In this document: piece after piece, positions 28,163 through 36,321 of the stretch
Position numbering within the stretch: position 1 is the first letter of the stretch
Layout of the letters: each line of letters opens with the position of its first letter
NCBI RefSeq assembly: GCF_016482825.1
Contig: NZ_JAEMNV010000005.1
Coordinates: forward strand, 1-64,000
From: Antrihabitans stalagmiti
GTDB taxonomy: Bacteria; Actinomycetota; Actinomycetes; Mycobacteriales; Mycobacteriaceae
Direction: 5' to 3'
DNA length: 64,000 nt
Made by a program: the position numbers and the translations under genes
The notes under the pieces: model-generated
Told to the model about the DNA's origin: nothing
Seen by the model: the letters and a program-made list of their open reading frames with translations, nothing else
Database searches by the model: none

Positions 28163-28949
28163 TCGGCGGTTCGCTGTCGACCATGACCGCGCGCTTGAGG
28201 TGCGCCAGCGCGAAGGGACCCTGGACGAGGTATCGCCGAGCGAGTCGCCTCGGCTCTTGCCAGAGCCGGAAGAGCCATTCGAATCCATTGTTCCGCAACA
28301 TCTTCGGCGCTCGATCAACTGCGCCAGCAAGGAAATCCGCAGACGCACCGAACGGCAGCAACACCTTCGCGCCTGTCCCAGCCCCGAATTCCTCGATCCA
28401 CAACTCCTGCCGTGGCTTTCCGAGTCCGACAACCAGCACTTCGACGCCCGTTTGTCGAATCTCGCGAGCCAGCGCCGCCGACTGCTCCGCATCTTCGATC
28501 ACTGCCCGCTGGGGAGCCCAGAATCCAGCCACCTGCAGCGCCGGGTATCTCTCGGCGAACTCGATAGTCAGATTATCGTGGACGTCGGGAAGGCCACCCA
28601 GAAATCCGATTGTGATCTTTTCGCGCTCACACATCGACACGATCTCGGGCAGCAGATCGGCGCCGGTAACGCGCGGCCATGGTTGCTTCGACAGGCTTCC
28701 GCCGCGCCAGGCGATCGGCGCGCCATCAGCGACCATCACCCAGTCGAACGGTGCGTCGGTCGCGCCGATCACGTTGCCTCTACGTTCGAAATGGTGCAGG
28801 TGATCCAAATTGACGGAGACAACCGAAAGTGCCCGGTTGTCGCCCGAGGCGACTCTGTCGCGGATCATCTCGAGCAAGTCGTGCTCGGTGTATCGGTCGA
28901 CCGGGGTACCACCGATGAGTATGCGCGGCACTGCGGGATCTCTTGTCAT
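28122..28949 (-). CDS. WecG/TagA/CpsF family glycosyltransferase (GT26)
   Basis: 275 residues from the ATG at 28949, which overlaps the upstream GNAT stop (ATGA); 19 extra codons upstream are shadow. The family adds the second sugar (often ManNAc or ManNAcA) to an undecaprenyl-diphosphate sugar. Motifs: VDRYTEHDLLEMI, VNLDHLHHFE, VMVADGAPIAW near residue 72, FLGGLPDVHD, GLGKPRQELWI and PFGASADFLAG. All are as expected for an active member. The presence of this second-step enzyme implies a first-step transferase elsewhere in the genome. Confidence 0.9.
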   Translation of the reverse strand: MTRDPAVPRILIGGTPVDRYTEHDLLEMIRDRVASGDNRALSVVSVNLDHLHHFERRGNVIGATDAPFDWVMVADGAPIAWRGGSLSKQPWPRVTGADLLPEIVSMCEREKITIGFLGGLPDVHDNLTIEFAERYPALQVAGFWAPQRAVIEDAEQSAALAREIRQTGVEVLVVGLGKPRQELWIEEFGAGTGAKVLLPFGASADFLAGAVDRAPKMLRNNGFEWLFRLWQEPRRLARRYLVQGPFALAHLKRAVMVDSEPPTTPTSTAEQAPRP

Positions 28950-29596
28950 CGCTTCACGACGTTTCGCATCCTCGTTCGGTTTCGTTCGTTGTTGTCGAAC
29001 ACCCACAGTGCGTGATCGGTAGGTTCACCGTTGTACACACGAAGCGCCCGCCGCTGCGCTAGTTCGACGAATCCCATACTCTCAGCCAGACGCGCCGGAG
29101 CGCGATTCGAGACGGCTATCGGCCCGATCACACGGGGAATTCGATATGGCGCATCGAACGCTCGTAACACTGTCTCGGCGATCGCCCACTTGGCTACCTC
29201 GGCCGTCGCGCGTCGACTTACCCAAATCGACAATTCACCACTCCCGGAGTTCGGATCGATTCCCGCAACAGCCACCTCCCCAACGATCGTCGCAACCTCG
29301 GAGATTGTTTCGATCACAACGAAAAAGATTGCCTCACCGCGCTTGGCGGCACTGCGCATACGCATCCACGACTCGACCCAGATCACTGGCGCGTGCGCCT
29401 CTTCCCAGGACAGATCAGTACGTCCGAAGGCTGGAAGGAGGCGATCGCGTTCGGCCGACCTCGCTGCGCGCCACAGTCCGGCGTCATCGATTCGCGGAAC
29501 CCGCAGACTGTAGCTGATTCCATCGAGCGAAACCGGGCCGATGGGCGTGTCCCAGCCATGCGCCGATCGGGCGACCTTCACGAGGCGAAAAAACAC
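28946..29596 (-). CDS. GNAT acetyltransferase (RimJ/RimL-like)
   Basis: 216 residues from a GTG at 29596; a GTG five codons later is also possible and neither has a clear ribosome binding site. RimJ-like core: SYSLRVPRIDDAGLWRAAR, ELSIWVSRRATAEVAKWAIAE for acetyl-CoA binding, SNRAPARLAESMGFVE. It precedes and is coupled to the WecG/TagA-type gene, so it may acetylate a precursor sugar, for example the amino group of a 4-amino sugar. The end of the protein is basic. Confidence 0.8.
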   Translation of the reverse strand: MFFRLVKVARSAHGWDTPIGPVSLDGISYSLRVPRIDDAGLWRAARSAERDRLLPAFGRTDLSWEEAHAPVIWVESWMRMRSAAKRGEAIFFVVIETISEVATIVGEVAVAGIDPNSGSGELSIWVSRRATAEVAKWAIAETVLRAFDAPYRIPRVIGPIAVSNRAPARLAESMGFVELAQRRALRVYNGEPTDHALWVFDNNERNRTRMRNVVKR

Positions 29597-29720
29597 GTGA
29601 CGGCATCGGGCGCAACGGTATCGGCACCGACGGAAGCGCTGTGTCGACTCGATGGTCGGCGCCGCATAGGCTGCATGAACGGAAGACTACCTGCGTTCGG
29701 CAACCGATCAGCGTACTGCG

Positions 29721-29730
29721 GCTACTATCC
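29721..29730 (+). promoter_or_regulatory. -10 region upstream of the Wzz-like gene
   Basis: GGCTACTATC, with TACTAT at 29723-29728 as the -10 box, about 88 nt before the TTG at 29816. The sequence is identical to that before the GT4 gene at 27101. The remaining 219 bp divergent gap shows no other recognised feature. Confidence 0.4.
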
Positions 29731-29815
29731 GAGTGCGCAGTACGAACTACAGAACGATTCATGACTATCACGACATTCATTGACATTCCCGACGCAGCCG
29801 ACAAGGGAGAAACTG

Positions 29816-30526
29816 TTGACCGTCGCCGAGTTCCTTTCGAAGCTCGTCCGGCGTCCCCTTGCGGGCGCCGTCCTGATACTCCTTGCCATTGCAGCGGCCG
29901 CCTACGGTTGGACGTCGACCACGGCGAAATACGAGTCCACCGCCGCTGTGGTCGTAATCCCGCCAGGCAGTGGAGACGCGGATGCCGGCCTCAACCCATT
30001 CATCAATCTGAACAACAACATGGCACAGCTCGCGGTGATCCTCGGCTCGGCGGCGCAGTCGAGTGCGGCACGGCAGTCCGTCGAAGACGCCGGCGCAACG
30101 GCGGACTACACGGTAGACACGGTCGCAGGCGACTCGAGTTCGTTCTCCCAGCTTTCACCGCAACTTGTCATCGTCACCCACGGGCCCGATCCCGAGTCTT
30201 CCCGCCGCGGCGCAGTTGCACTGATCGATTTCACCCGGGCCCGGCTCGAAAAGATCCAGCTCGACGCCGCTGTTCCCCCGCGCAACAACGCACTGCTGAT
30301 CACGACGACCGATCCGTTGCAAGGTGAGGTGGTCGCGACAAGTCCGATTCGATCTGCCGGCGCATACTTCGGCGCGGCGCTGATCGCCGGGATCTTGTTC
30401 CTGCTCATTCTGGAGGTCACCCTCGAGTGGCTTCGTGACCGCCGCTCGCGAGCCGGCGATGCGTCTGCCGACGAGACCCGCCCTGCGACCAGCACTCGGA
30501 CCGCAGCCGACAGTCGAGCCGAATAA
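29816..30526 (+). CDS. Wzz-like chain-length determinant / polysaccharide co-polymerase
   Basis: 236 residues from a TTG at 29816, chosen because GGGAG lies 6 nt upstream; the frame can be opened 12 codons earlier without a binding site. Two membrane helices flank an extracytoplasmic domain: about 13-32 (PLAGAVLILLAIAAAAYGW) and about 180-202 (FGAALIAGILFLLILEVTLEW). The N-terminal VRRPLAGAVLI and YESTAAVVVIPPG fit Wzz/Wzc N-terminal domains, but no tyrosine kinase domain follows. It would set chain length together with the Wzy-like protein encoded next. Confidence 0.82.
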   Translation: MTVAEFLSKLVRRPLAGAVLILLAIAAAAYGWTSTTAKYESTAAVVVIPPGSGDADAGLNPFINLNNNMAQLAVILGSAAQSSAARQSVEDAGATADYTVDTVAGDSSSFSQLSPQLVIVTHGPDPESSRRGAVALIDFTRARLEKIQLDAAVPPRNNALLITTTDPLQGEVVATSPIRSAGAYFGAALIAGILFLLILEVTLEWLRDRRSRAGDASADETRPATSTRTAADSRAE

Positions 30527-30536
30527 CAATCCTGAC

Positions 30537-31901
30537 GTGCGCAAATTCGGAGCGATCCAGGTAAGGGACCGCCACCTTCCCGATGCGGGAGCTCTCATCC
30601 TCGCACTCGCTGGATTTCTGCTGCTCGGCATGCGGCAGGCATTCACGGTGCCGCTGACGTTCGGGCAGAGCATGGCCCAGGCGATCCTCGCAGTCTGTGG
30701 CGCCTTCTGGGTACTGACGCGGATCGCAGGAGCACGCTCGCCCTCACATCTCCGCCTGCTGACCGGTGCCATGGCGCTCTATCTGCTCGCCTCGCTCGTT
30801 TCCTACGGCGCGGCGATGGCCCGCGGCCTGCCACCGAAAGCAGTCGTCCTCGCGGACCGTTACGTCTTCGCGGACTTGACCCTCGCCAGCGTCGTTTTCT
30901 TCATCATCACTGTCGTGCACAGTCGACGAGCCCTCGAGTTGGTCTTGAAAGGGCTTGTGCTCGGCGGCACGATCAGCGGCACGTTCGCACTTGTACAGTT
31001 CGGCATCGGGATCGACCTCGCCCCTCAATTTAGGCTCCCCGGCCTGAAGGCAGAAGCGTTCACTCTCGTCACGAATCTGATGCGAGAAGGCCTCAGTCGT
31101 CCACAGGGCAGCGCGGGACATCCCTTGGAACTGAGCGCTGTCCTGACGGTACTCGTGCCCCTCGCGCTCGGCGTCACGTTCAGTGCGCGGGCCCGCGGTG
31201 CACGTTATATGCCGTGGGCTGCGTGCACGCTGATTCTCACGGCGGGTGCGCTGGTGACGATTTCGCGTTCGGCCGTGATCGGTCTCGGTGCCGCGGTGTT
31301 GGTGATGTGCTGGCGGTGGCCGGTGAAACGTATGGCCGCATTGCTCGTCGGAACCGGCACCGTGCTCGGACTCGCTGCGCTGGCACAAACGAAGGTCGTC
31401 TCAGCGCTCGTGTCGAGCTTCGCCAACTCGTCGTCGGATTCCTCGATCGCGTCGCGAGCCGTCGGAGCGAGATACGTTTCGGACACCTACCGCGAACATC
31501 TGTGGTTCGGCCAAGGCGTCGGGTCGTATCCGGCTCTCGACCAACCTGTCCTCGACAGCCAATATCTTTCGCGCCTGATGGAAACCGGCCTGATCGGATT
31601 GGTGTCCTACCTCGTCTTCTTGTTCGTTCCGCTGATCCTCGCCATTCGAGGCGCGCAGGTAGCATCGCGTTCGACTGCTGAACTGTCGAGTGCTATTGCG
31701 GGATCGTTGATCGCGACGATTGTCATCGGGCTGATTCTCGATACGGCCGGTTTCGCGCAGATCTGGTACCTGACGTGGCTGCTGATCGCACTGGCCGGCG
31801 CAGCGTGGCGGCTATCGAAACTGGAGACGCAGTTGTTGCCGATCGGCAACCAACCGGTGGCTGCGTTGCCTTCTCACGAACGGACCGCACCGCCTGCATG
31901 A
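30537..31901 (+). CDS. Wzy-like O-antigen polymerase/ligase family membrane protein
   Basis: 454 residues if the GTG at 30537 is used, 10 bp after the Wzz-like stop; GTG 30435 and ATG 30459 inside the upstream gene are alternatives and no binding site decides between them. About 10-12 membrane helices are visible with a larger periplasmic loop carrying FGQGVGSYPALDQP, the typical WaaL/Wzy (PF04932-like) signature, and RPQGSAGHPLELSAVL. It would polymerise or ligate the repeat units on the outer membrane face. Confidence 0.83.
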   Translation: MRKFGAIQVRDRHLPDAGALILALAGFLLLGMRQAFTVPLTFGQSMAQAILAVCGAFWVLTRIAGARSPSHLRLLTGAMALYLLASLVSYGAAMARGLPPKAVVLADRYVFADLTLASVVFFIITVVHSRRALELVLKGLVLGGTISGTFALVQFGIGIDLAPQFRLPGLKAEAFTLVTNLMREGLSRPQGSAGHPLELSAVLTVLVPLALGVTFSARARGARYMPWAACTLILTAGALVTISRSAVIGLGAAVLVMCWRWPVKRMAALLVGTGTVLGLAALAQTKVVSALVSSFANSSSDSSIASRAVGARYVSDTYREHLWFGQGVGSYPALDQPVLDSQYLSRLMETGLIGLVSYLVFLFVPLILAIRGAQVASRSTAELSSAIAGSLIATIVIGLILDTAGFAQIWYLTWLLIALAGAAWRLSKLETQLLPIGNQPVAALPSHERTAPPA

Positions 31902-31929
31902 GCTATCCGTTTACGGAGGGAGGTTCGAC

Positions 31930-33570
31930 GTGTTCGCTCGATGGACGGCGGCCGCTATGACCGCCGTAACCACCGCCACGGTCATCTCCTCGTGTGCGAC
32001 CTCGTCGGACCTGGTCGACGACCCCGCACCCCGAGGTGTCATCGAGTTCTCGGCACCGGACCTCGTGAACCCACTTCGCGGCCAGTACGAAAACCTCGTG
32101 ACAGACTTGTTTCCGCAGTCCAATCCTGCTCAAAGTCAGTTTCCGACATGGCCAGGAACCAGCGATACGAGCGCTCGCATAGATTGGCGGCTGCTGCAAC
32201 CAGAAGACCCTCGCAATATTTCAGCAAATGCCGATGACGAGGATATTTACGACTTCTCCAAGCTCGACGCGATCATCGAGAACGCCGGCAAGACGGGTAG
32301 ACGCGTCGGATTCCGCATCACCTCGTTCAATTCGTGCTGCCAGGACAGCTACCCGGACAACACGGACATATCCGTACCCGATTGGCTACGAACTATCGAG
32401 GGCGCGACCCAGGACTACGACCACAACGGCGTCACCTACGTGATTCCGAACTGGAACGACGAAAGTTACCTGTCGTACTTCGCCGACTTGCTCGGTGCGC
32501 TCGGCCGGCGATACAACAAGGACGAGCGGGTAGCGGTCTTCGAGATGTCGGGATACGGGGACTTCAGTGAGAACCACGTTGCTTTCATGCGCGACGAACT
32601 CGGCATTCCAGCACCCGAACCCGAACAAAGCGAAGCCGAACTCGGCTACTTCAGCCAATACCGTGACCAATACATCACCAGCGAATCGATCGAGTACCTG
32701 GTCGAAGCAAACCTGCGAGCCTTTCCCGACACTCAGATCGTCGCGTCGCTCGGCAATCCACAGATCACCAAGGAGCTGATGCGCGACAGCCCGGCTCTCG
32801 CCGACGTCGTGAAACCGGTAGGAAACCGCAGCGACGGCCTCGGTGCCTACCGGCCGATACCGACATGGGCGGAGAACGAGTTCTCCCGCTATGTCCAAAC
32901 CGGCGATCCAATCGTCGACATTGTGCGAAACCGATTTCGGATCGCTCCGACCATCACCGAATGGCCACCACAATTTCTCAAAGGTGGAACCGAGCGAGAG
33001 TATTACGAGACTGGTCTGCGGGACGTCGTCAACGACCACGTCTCGATGACGGCGAGCACTGGCTTTCCCGCTCAGCGCTCAGCCGACCGGATGCCTGACG
33101 ACCTCTACGACCTCTGGTCGCGCGCGAACAAGTACGCAGGCTATCGCTACGCGGTGTCGAGCTCAGCGATACCGACGCGAGCCGCGCCCCGTGCAGATGT
33201 CCCGATGACGTTCGACTGGACCAACTTTGGAACAGCCCCAACCTACGAGGCATGGAAACCGCAATACGACATCCTTGACGCATCCGGCACGGTCGTCCGC
33301 ACCATCGATTCTCGGATCGACCTGCGTGAGCTCTACGCGGAGCAGAGCTACGACGATCTCGCCGCGTCGCCTGCCAGTCGTACCGAAACGGATCTGGTCA
33401 TGATCGACGGCGGTTTGGCGCCAGGCGAATACTCGGTCCGCGTTCGTGTGTTGTGGGGCGAAATGAAAACGGACGCAACATATTCGGTGGCGTTTCGGCC
33501 TATGGAACTGGCGCAGTACACACGCGATCCTGATGGCGGCTACCTGCTCGGCGAATTCACGGTCGCTTGA
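31930..33570 (+). CDS. Lipoprotein with DUF4832-like (glycosidase-fold) domain
   Basis: 546 residues from a GTG with GGAGG upstream. The signal sequence ends in a lipobox TVISSC (Cys22), so it should be lipidated and on the outer face of the membrane. The middle part (about 95-400) reads like a TIM-barrel glycoside hydrolase (RIDWRLLQPE, GRRVGFRITSF, AVFEMSGYGDFSE with possible acidic catalytic residues). The C-terminal part (about 410-545) with PMTFDWTNFGTAPTYEAWKP resembles the DUF4832 C-terminal beta domain. The family has no settled function. In this place, after the polymerase gene, it may trim or bind the polysaccharide. Confidence 0.8.
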   Translation: MFARWTAAAMTAVTTATVISSCATSSDLVDDPAPRGVIEFSAPDLVNPLRGQYENLVTDLFPQSNPAQSQFPTWPGTSDTSARIDWRLLQPEDPRNISANADDEDIYDFSKLDAIIENAGKTGRRVGFRITSFNSCCQDSYPDNTDISVPDWLRTIEGATQDYDHNGVTYVIPNWNDESYLSYFADLLGALGRRYNKDERVAVFEMSGYGDFSENHVAFMRDELGIPAPEPEQSEAELGYFSQYRDQYITSESIEYLVEANLRAFPDTQIVASLGNPQITKELMRDSPALADVVKPVGNRSDGLGAYRPIPTWAENEFSRYVQTGDPIVDIVRNRFRIAPTITEWPPQFLKGGTEREYYETGLRDVVNDHVSMTASTGFPAQRSADRMPDDLYDLWSRANKYAGYRYAVSSSAIPTRAAPRADVPMTFDWTNFGTAPTYEAWKPQYDILDASGTVVRTIDSRIDLRELYAEQSYDDLAASPASRTETDLVMIDGGLAPGEYSVRVRVLWGEMKTDATYSVAFRPMELAQYTRDPDGGYLLGEFTVA

Positions 33571-33697
33571 GGGATGTCGGCGCGACCCCGCGTTTACTCA
33601 TCGGCTAACCGACACGATTAGGCAACGAGCCTCTAGCATCACAGTCGGCAGAGCTTCGCGCGACGCGGAGCGACGGCACCGACGACGAGGAGTGGGC

Positions 33698-35056
33698 ATG
33701 AGTTCGACACCCGGTGACGATCCGTCACGGCTGCTGCGCCGCTTCGATCGCTCGAACGAACTACAGGACCGCTTGCACGACCTCGTTCCAGGCGGTGCGC
33801 ACACCTATGCACGCGGAGCCGACCAATACCCGGAGTTCATGGCCCCGATTCTGGCGCGCGGCAGCGGCGCCCGCGTGTGGGATGTCGACGGGAACGAGTA
33901 CGTGGAGTACGGCATGGGGCTGCGCGCGGTCACCCTCGGGCATGGCTTCGGGCCGGTTGTCGACGCTGTGGCGAAAGTCATCCGCGACGGGGTGAATTTC
34001 AGCCGCCCGACCGAGCTCGAGCTTCTTGCCGCTGAAGACTTCCTGCGTCTGGTCCCGGGCGCTGACATGGTGAAGTTTGCGAAGAACGGGTCGGATGCGA
34101 CGACGGCGGCTATTCGTTTGGCACGGGCCGCGACCGGCCGCGACGCGGTTGCGATGTGCGATCAGCCGTTTTTTTCGGTTGACGACTGGTTTATAGGAAC
34201 GACCGATATGGACAGCGGAATACCGAAAGAGAGCTCCGCAACGTCGGTCCGGTTCACGTACAACGACCTCGATTCGCTTGCCCGCGTCCTTGCCGCGAGT
34301 GACGTCGCCTGCGTCATCATGGAGGCCGCGACCTCGACTGCGGAGCCACAGCCGGGCTTCCTGCAAGGCGTGCGAGACCTTTGCGACCGCTACGGGACCC
34401 TACTGATTTTCGACGAGATGATCACCGGCTTCCGGTGGTCGGAACACGGCGCTCAGAACCTATACGGCGTTCGGCCCGATCTCTCGTGCTGGGGCAAAGC
34501 GATGGGGAACGGGTTCCCGTTGTCTGCGCTCGCAGGTAAGCGGGAATACATGGAGCTCGGCGGTCTCCGGACCGACAAGGACCGCGTCTTTTTGCTTTCC
34601 ACGACGCATGGTCCGGAATCCGGATCACTTGCGGCATTCCGTGCCGTAGTCGACGCCTACACAACGGACGACCCGATCGGGCGCATGGAACGAGCAGGTC
34701 ACATGCTCTCGACCGGGTTCAACGATGCAGCTCGCGAGCTCGGTGTCGACAAGCATCTGGAGGTGATCGGTCGGCCGTCCTGTGCGGTCTTCGTCACCCG
34801 CGACCCGGATGGTTCACCTTCGCAAGCTTTTCGGACGCTGTTTTTGCAGGAACTGCTGGACCGAGGTGTGCTCGGGCAGTCGTTCGTCGTATCGGCCGCG
34901 CACACTGACGCTGACATCGAGCACACGATCGAAGCGAGTCGGCAGGCGATGGTCGCATACCGCCAGGCGCTCGAAAAGGGCAGCGTAGCTGGCCTTTTGA
35001 GAGGTCGACCGGTCGCGCCCGCACTGCGCCGCCTGGCTGCGCCCCGGCAGATCTGA
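33698..35056 (+). CDS. HemL-like PLP aminotransferase/aminomutase
   Basis: 452 residues from the ATG at 33698 with GAGGAG 7 nt upstream; 55 codons further upstream are open but unsupported. Class III aminotransferase, close to glutamate-1-semialdehyde aminomutase: VPGGAHTYARGADQYP, KFAKNGSDATTAAIRLARA (PLP phosphate site), LLIFDEMITGFRW (Asp to the pyridine N) and the Schiff-base Lys in CWGKAMGNGFPLSAL. Placed at the end of a polysaccharide island, it is more likely to act on a keto sugar or an amino-acid decoration than in haem synthesis, but this is inference. A hairpin element follows its stop. Confidence 0.83.
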   Translation: MSSTPGDDPSRLLRRFDRSNELQDRLHDLVPGGAHTYARGADQYPEFMAPILARGSGARVWDVDGNEYVEYGMGLRAVTLGHGFGPVVDAVAKVIRDGVNFSRPTELELLAAEDFLRLVPGADMVKFAKNGSDATTAAIRLARAATGRDAVAMCDQPFFSVDDWFIGTTDMDSGIPKESSATSVRFTYNDLDSLARVLAASDVACVIMEAATSTAEPQPGFLQGVRDLCDRYGTLLIFDEMITGFRWSEHGAQNLYGVRPDLSCWGKAMGNGFPLSALAGKREYMELGGLRTDKDRVFLLSTTHGPESGSLAAFRAVVDAYTTDDPIGRMERAGHMLSTGFNDAARELGVDKHLEVIGRPSCAVFVTRDPDGSPSQAFRTLFLQELLDRGVLGQSFVVSAAHTDADIEHTIEASRQAMVAYRQALEKGSVAGLLRGRPVAPALRRLAAPRQI

Positions 35057-35074
35057 CGCAACGGCGCTACGCGC

Positions 35075-35120
35075 CTCGTGAGTCTTTCCGGAGGGCGGGC
35101 GCGCCGAAAAGACTCACGAG
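35075..35120. repeat. Dispersed hairpin element, copy 1 (bidirectional terminator candidate)
   Basis: CTCGTGAGTC-TTT (from 35075) pairs with AAA(A)-GACTCACGAG (to 35120). It lies between the convergent aminotransferase and lhgO genes and holds the lhgO stop codon. Read on the minus strand it matches copy 3 (56664) almost base for base, including the GC-rich loop. Confidence 0.7.
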
Positions 35121-36310
35121 CGGCGCGGCTGCCCGAGCTTGTCCGCGATCATCTCGGCGATGGGCAGGGCCGAAGTCGCCGCCGGCGAGGGTGCGTTGAG
35201 CACATGGACCGAGCGCGGGGTCCGCTCGATCATGAAGTCGTGGACCAAGGTCCCGTCGCGCAGGACCGCCTGTGCCCTGATTCCGGCTTCGCGCGGCAGC
35301 AGGTCGCCGCGCGTCAGTTCGGGACAGTATTTGCGGCAGCGTGCGAGGTAGCCGCGCTTGGAGAGAGAGTCACGCATCTCCCCCATTCCGGTCCGCATGT
35401 TGGCGCGGGCGACGGAGTAGAAGCCGCGGAATCTCAGGTACTCCCAGACGTCGCGGCCGTCGAAGCCGAACTTTCTGTACTTCTCGCGAGCAAGCCCGAG
35501 GACGGCATTGGGACCGACCGTCAGTTTCCCGTCGGCGGTCGGACTCAGATGCACACCGAGGAACGGCAGATCCGGGTCCGGGATCGGGTAGATGAGATGG
35601 TGCACCAGCTTCGATCGGTGCTCCGGAAGTTCGTAGTATTCGCCGCGGAACGGGATGATCTGAAAGTCGACCGCGATGCCTGCGAGGCGAGCCATCCGGT
35701 CGGCCTGCAAACCGGCACAGACGACGAGTTGCGTTGCACTCCAAGATTCTTCGAGGCTGTCGATCGCGACTCCGTCGGTCGACTCGGTGATGCCGACGAC
35801 CTCGACTCCCAGCTTGATCTCGCCACCGGCGGCGCGAACCGAATCAGCTAGGACGTCGGTGATTCGCCGATAGTCGACGATGCCGGTCGTCGGGACGAAC
35901 AGTGCGCCGGTCCCTGTGACTGCAGGCTCGCGACGGATCAGTTCGGCGCGGTCGATGACTTCGACATCGAGACCGTTGACCTTCGAACGCTCGTACAGCG
36001 CAACCATTCTCGCGTGCTCGACCGGATTCGTCGCGACGAGCAACTTGCCACGAACATCGAACAGGATGTTGTGTTCGGCGGCAAATGCTTTCGTCGCTTC
36101 CGCACCGCGACGGCTCAACTCGGCCTTCAAACTGCCTGGCTCGTAGTAGATGCCGGAATGGATGACACCACTGTTGTGGCCGGTCTGGTGGAAGCCGAGA
36201 CTGCCCGCCTTCTCCAGCAGTAGCAGGCTCGCATCGGGGTGCCTGCGCAATATCTCACGCGCAGTTGCGACTCCGACGATGCCGCCGCCGATCACGCAGT
36301 AGTCGTACAT
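35114..36310 (-). CDS. lhgO: L-2-hydroxyglutarate oxidase
   Basis: 398 residues from the ATG at 36310 with GAGG 5 nt upstream; a longer frame upstream is the mazG shadow. It is an FAD-dependent DAO-family oxidase that clears L-2-hydroxyglutarate, made by side reactions. It starts with the FAD motif VIGGGIVGVATAREI and has HQTGHNSGVIHSGIYYEPGS, IPFRGEYYEL and NAPSPAATSALPIAEMI, all typical for LhgO. It follows mazG by 11 bp, so it is probably the last gene of an mfd-mazG-lhgO operon, which fits a metabolite-repair and house-cleaning theme. Confidence 0.92.
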   Translation of the reverse strand: MYDYCVIGGGIVGVATAREILRRHPDASLLLLEKAGSLGFHQTGHNSGVIHSGIYYEPGSLKAELSRRGAEATKAFAAEHNILFDVRGKLLVATNPVEHARMVALYERSKVNGLDVEVIDRAELIRREPAVTGTGALFVPTTGIVDYRRITDVLADSVRAAGGEIKLGVEVVGITESTDGVAIDSLEESWSATQLVVCAGLQADRMARLAGIAVDFQIIPFRGEYYELPEHRSKLVHHLIYPIPDPDLPFLGVHLSPTADGKLTVGPNAVLGLAREKYRKFGFDGRDVWEYLRFRGFYSVARANMRTGMGEMRDSLSKRGYLARCRKYCPELTRGDLLPREAGIRAQAVLRDGTLVHDFMIERTPRSVHVLNAPSPAATSALPIAEMIADKLGQPRRS

Positions 36311-36321
36311 CGCAGCCTCGC

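Noticed and set aside
27185-28492. 435 codon minus-strand open frame over the GT4 gene at 27101.
   Set aside because: Antisense frame common in high-GC DNA; low-complexity Arg/Ser-rich product, no motif, and the sense GT4 has a clear signature.
15205-35113. Search for integrase, transposase or tRNA-linked attachment sites bordering the island.
   Set aside because: None seen; the tRNA-Gln is 7 kb away and has no duplicated 3' end in the window, so a classical genomic island by tRNA integration is not supported.
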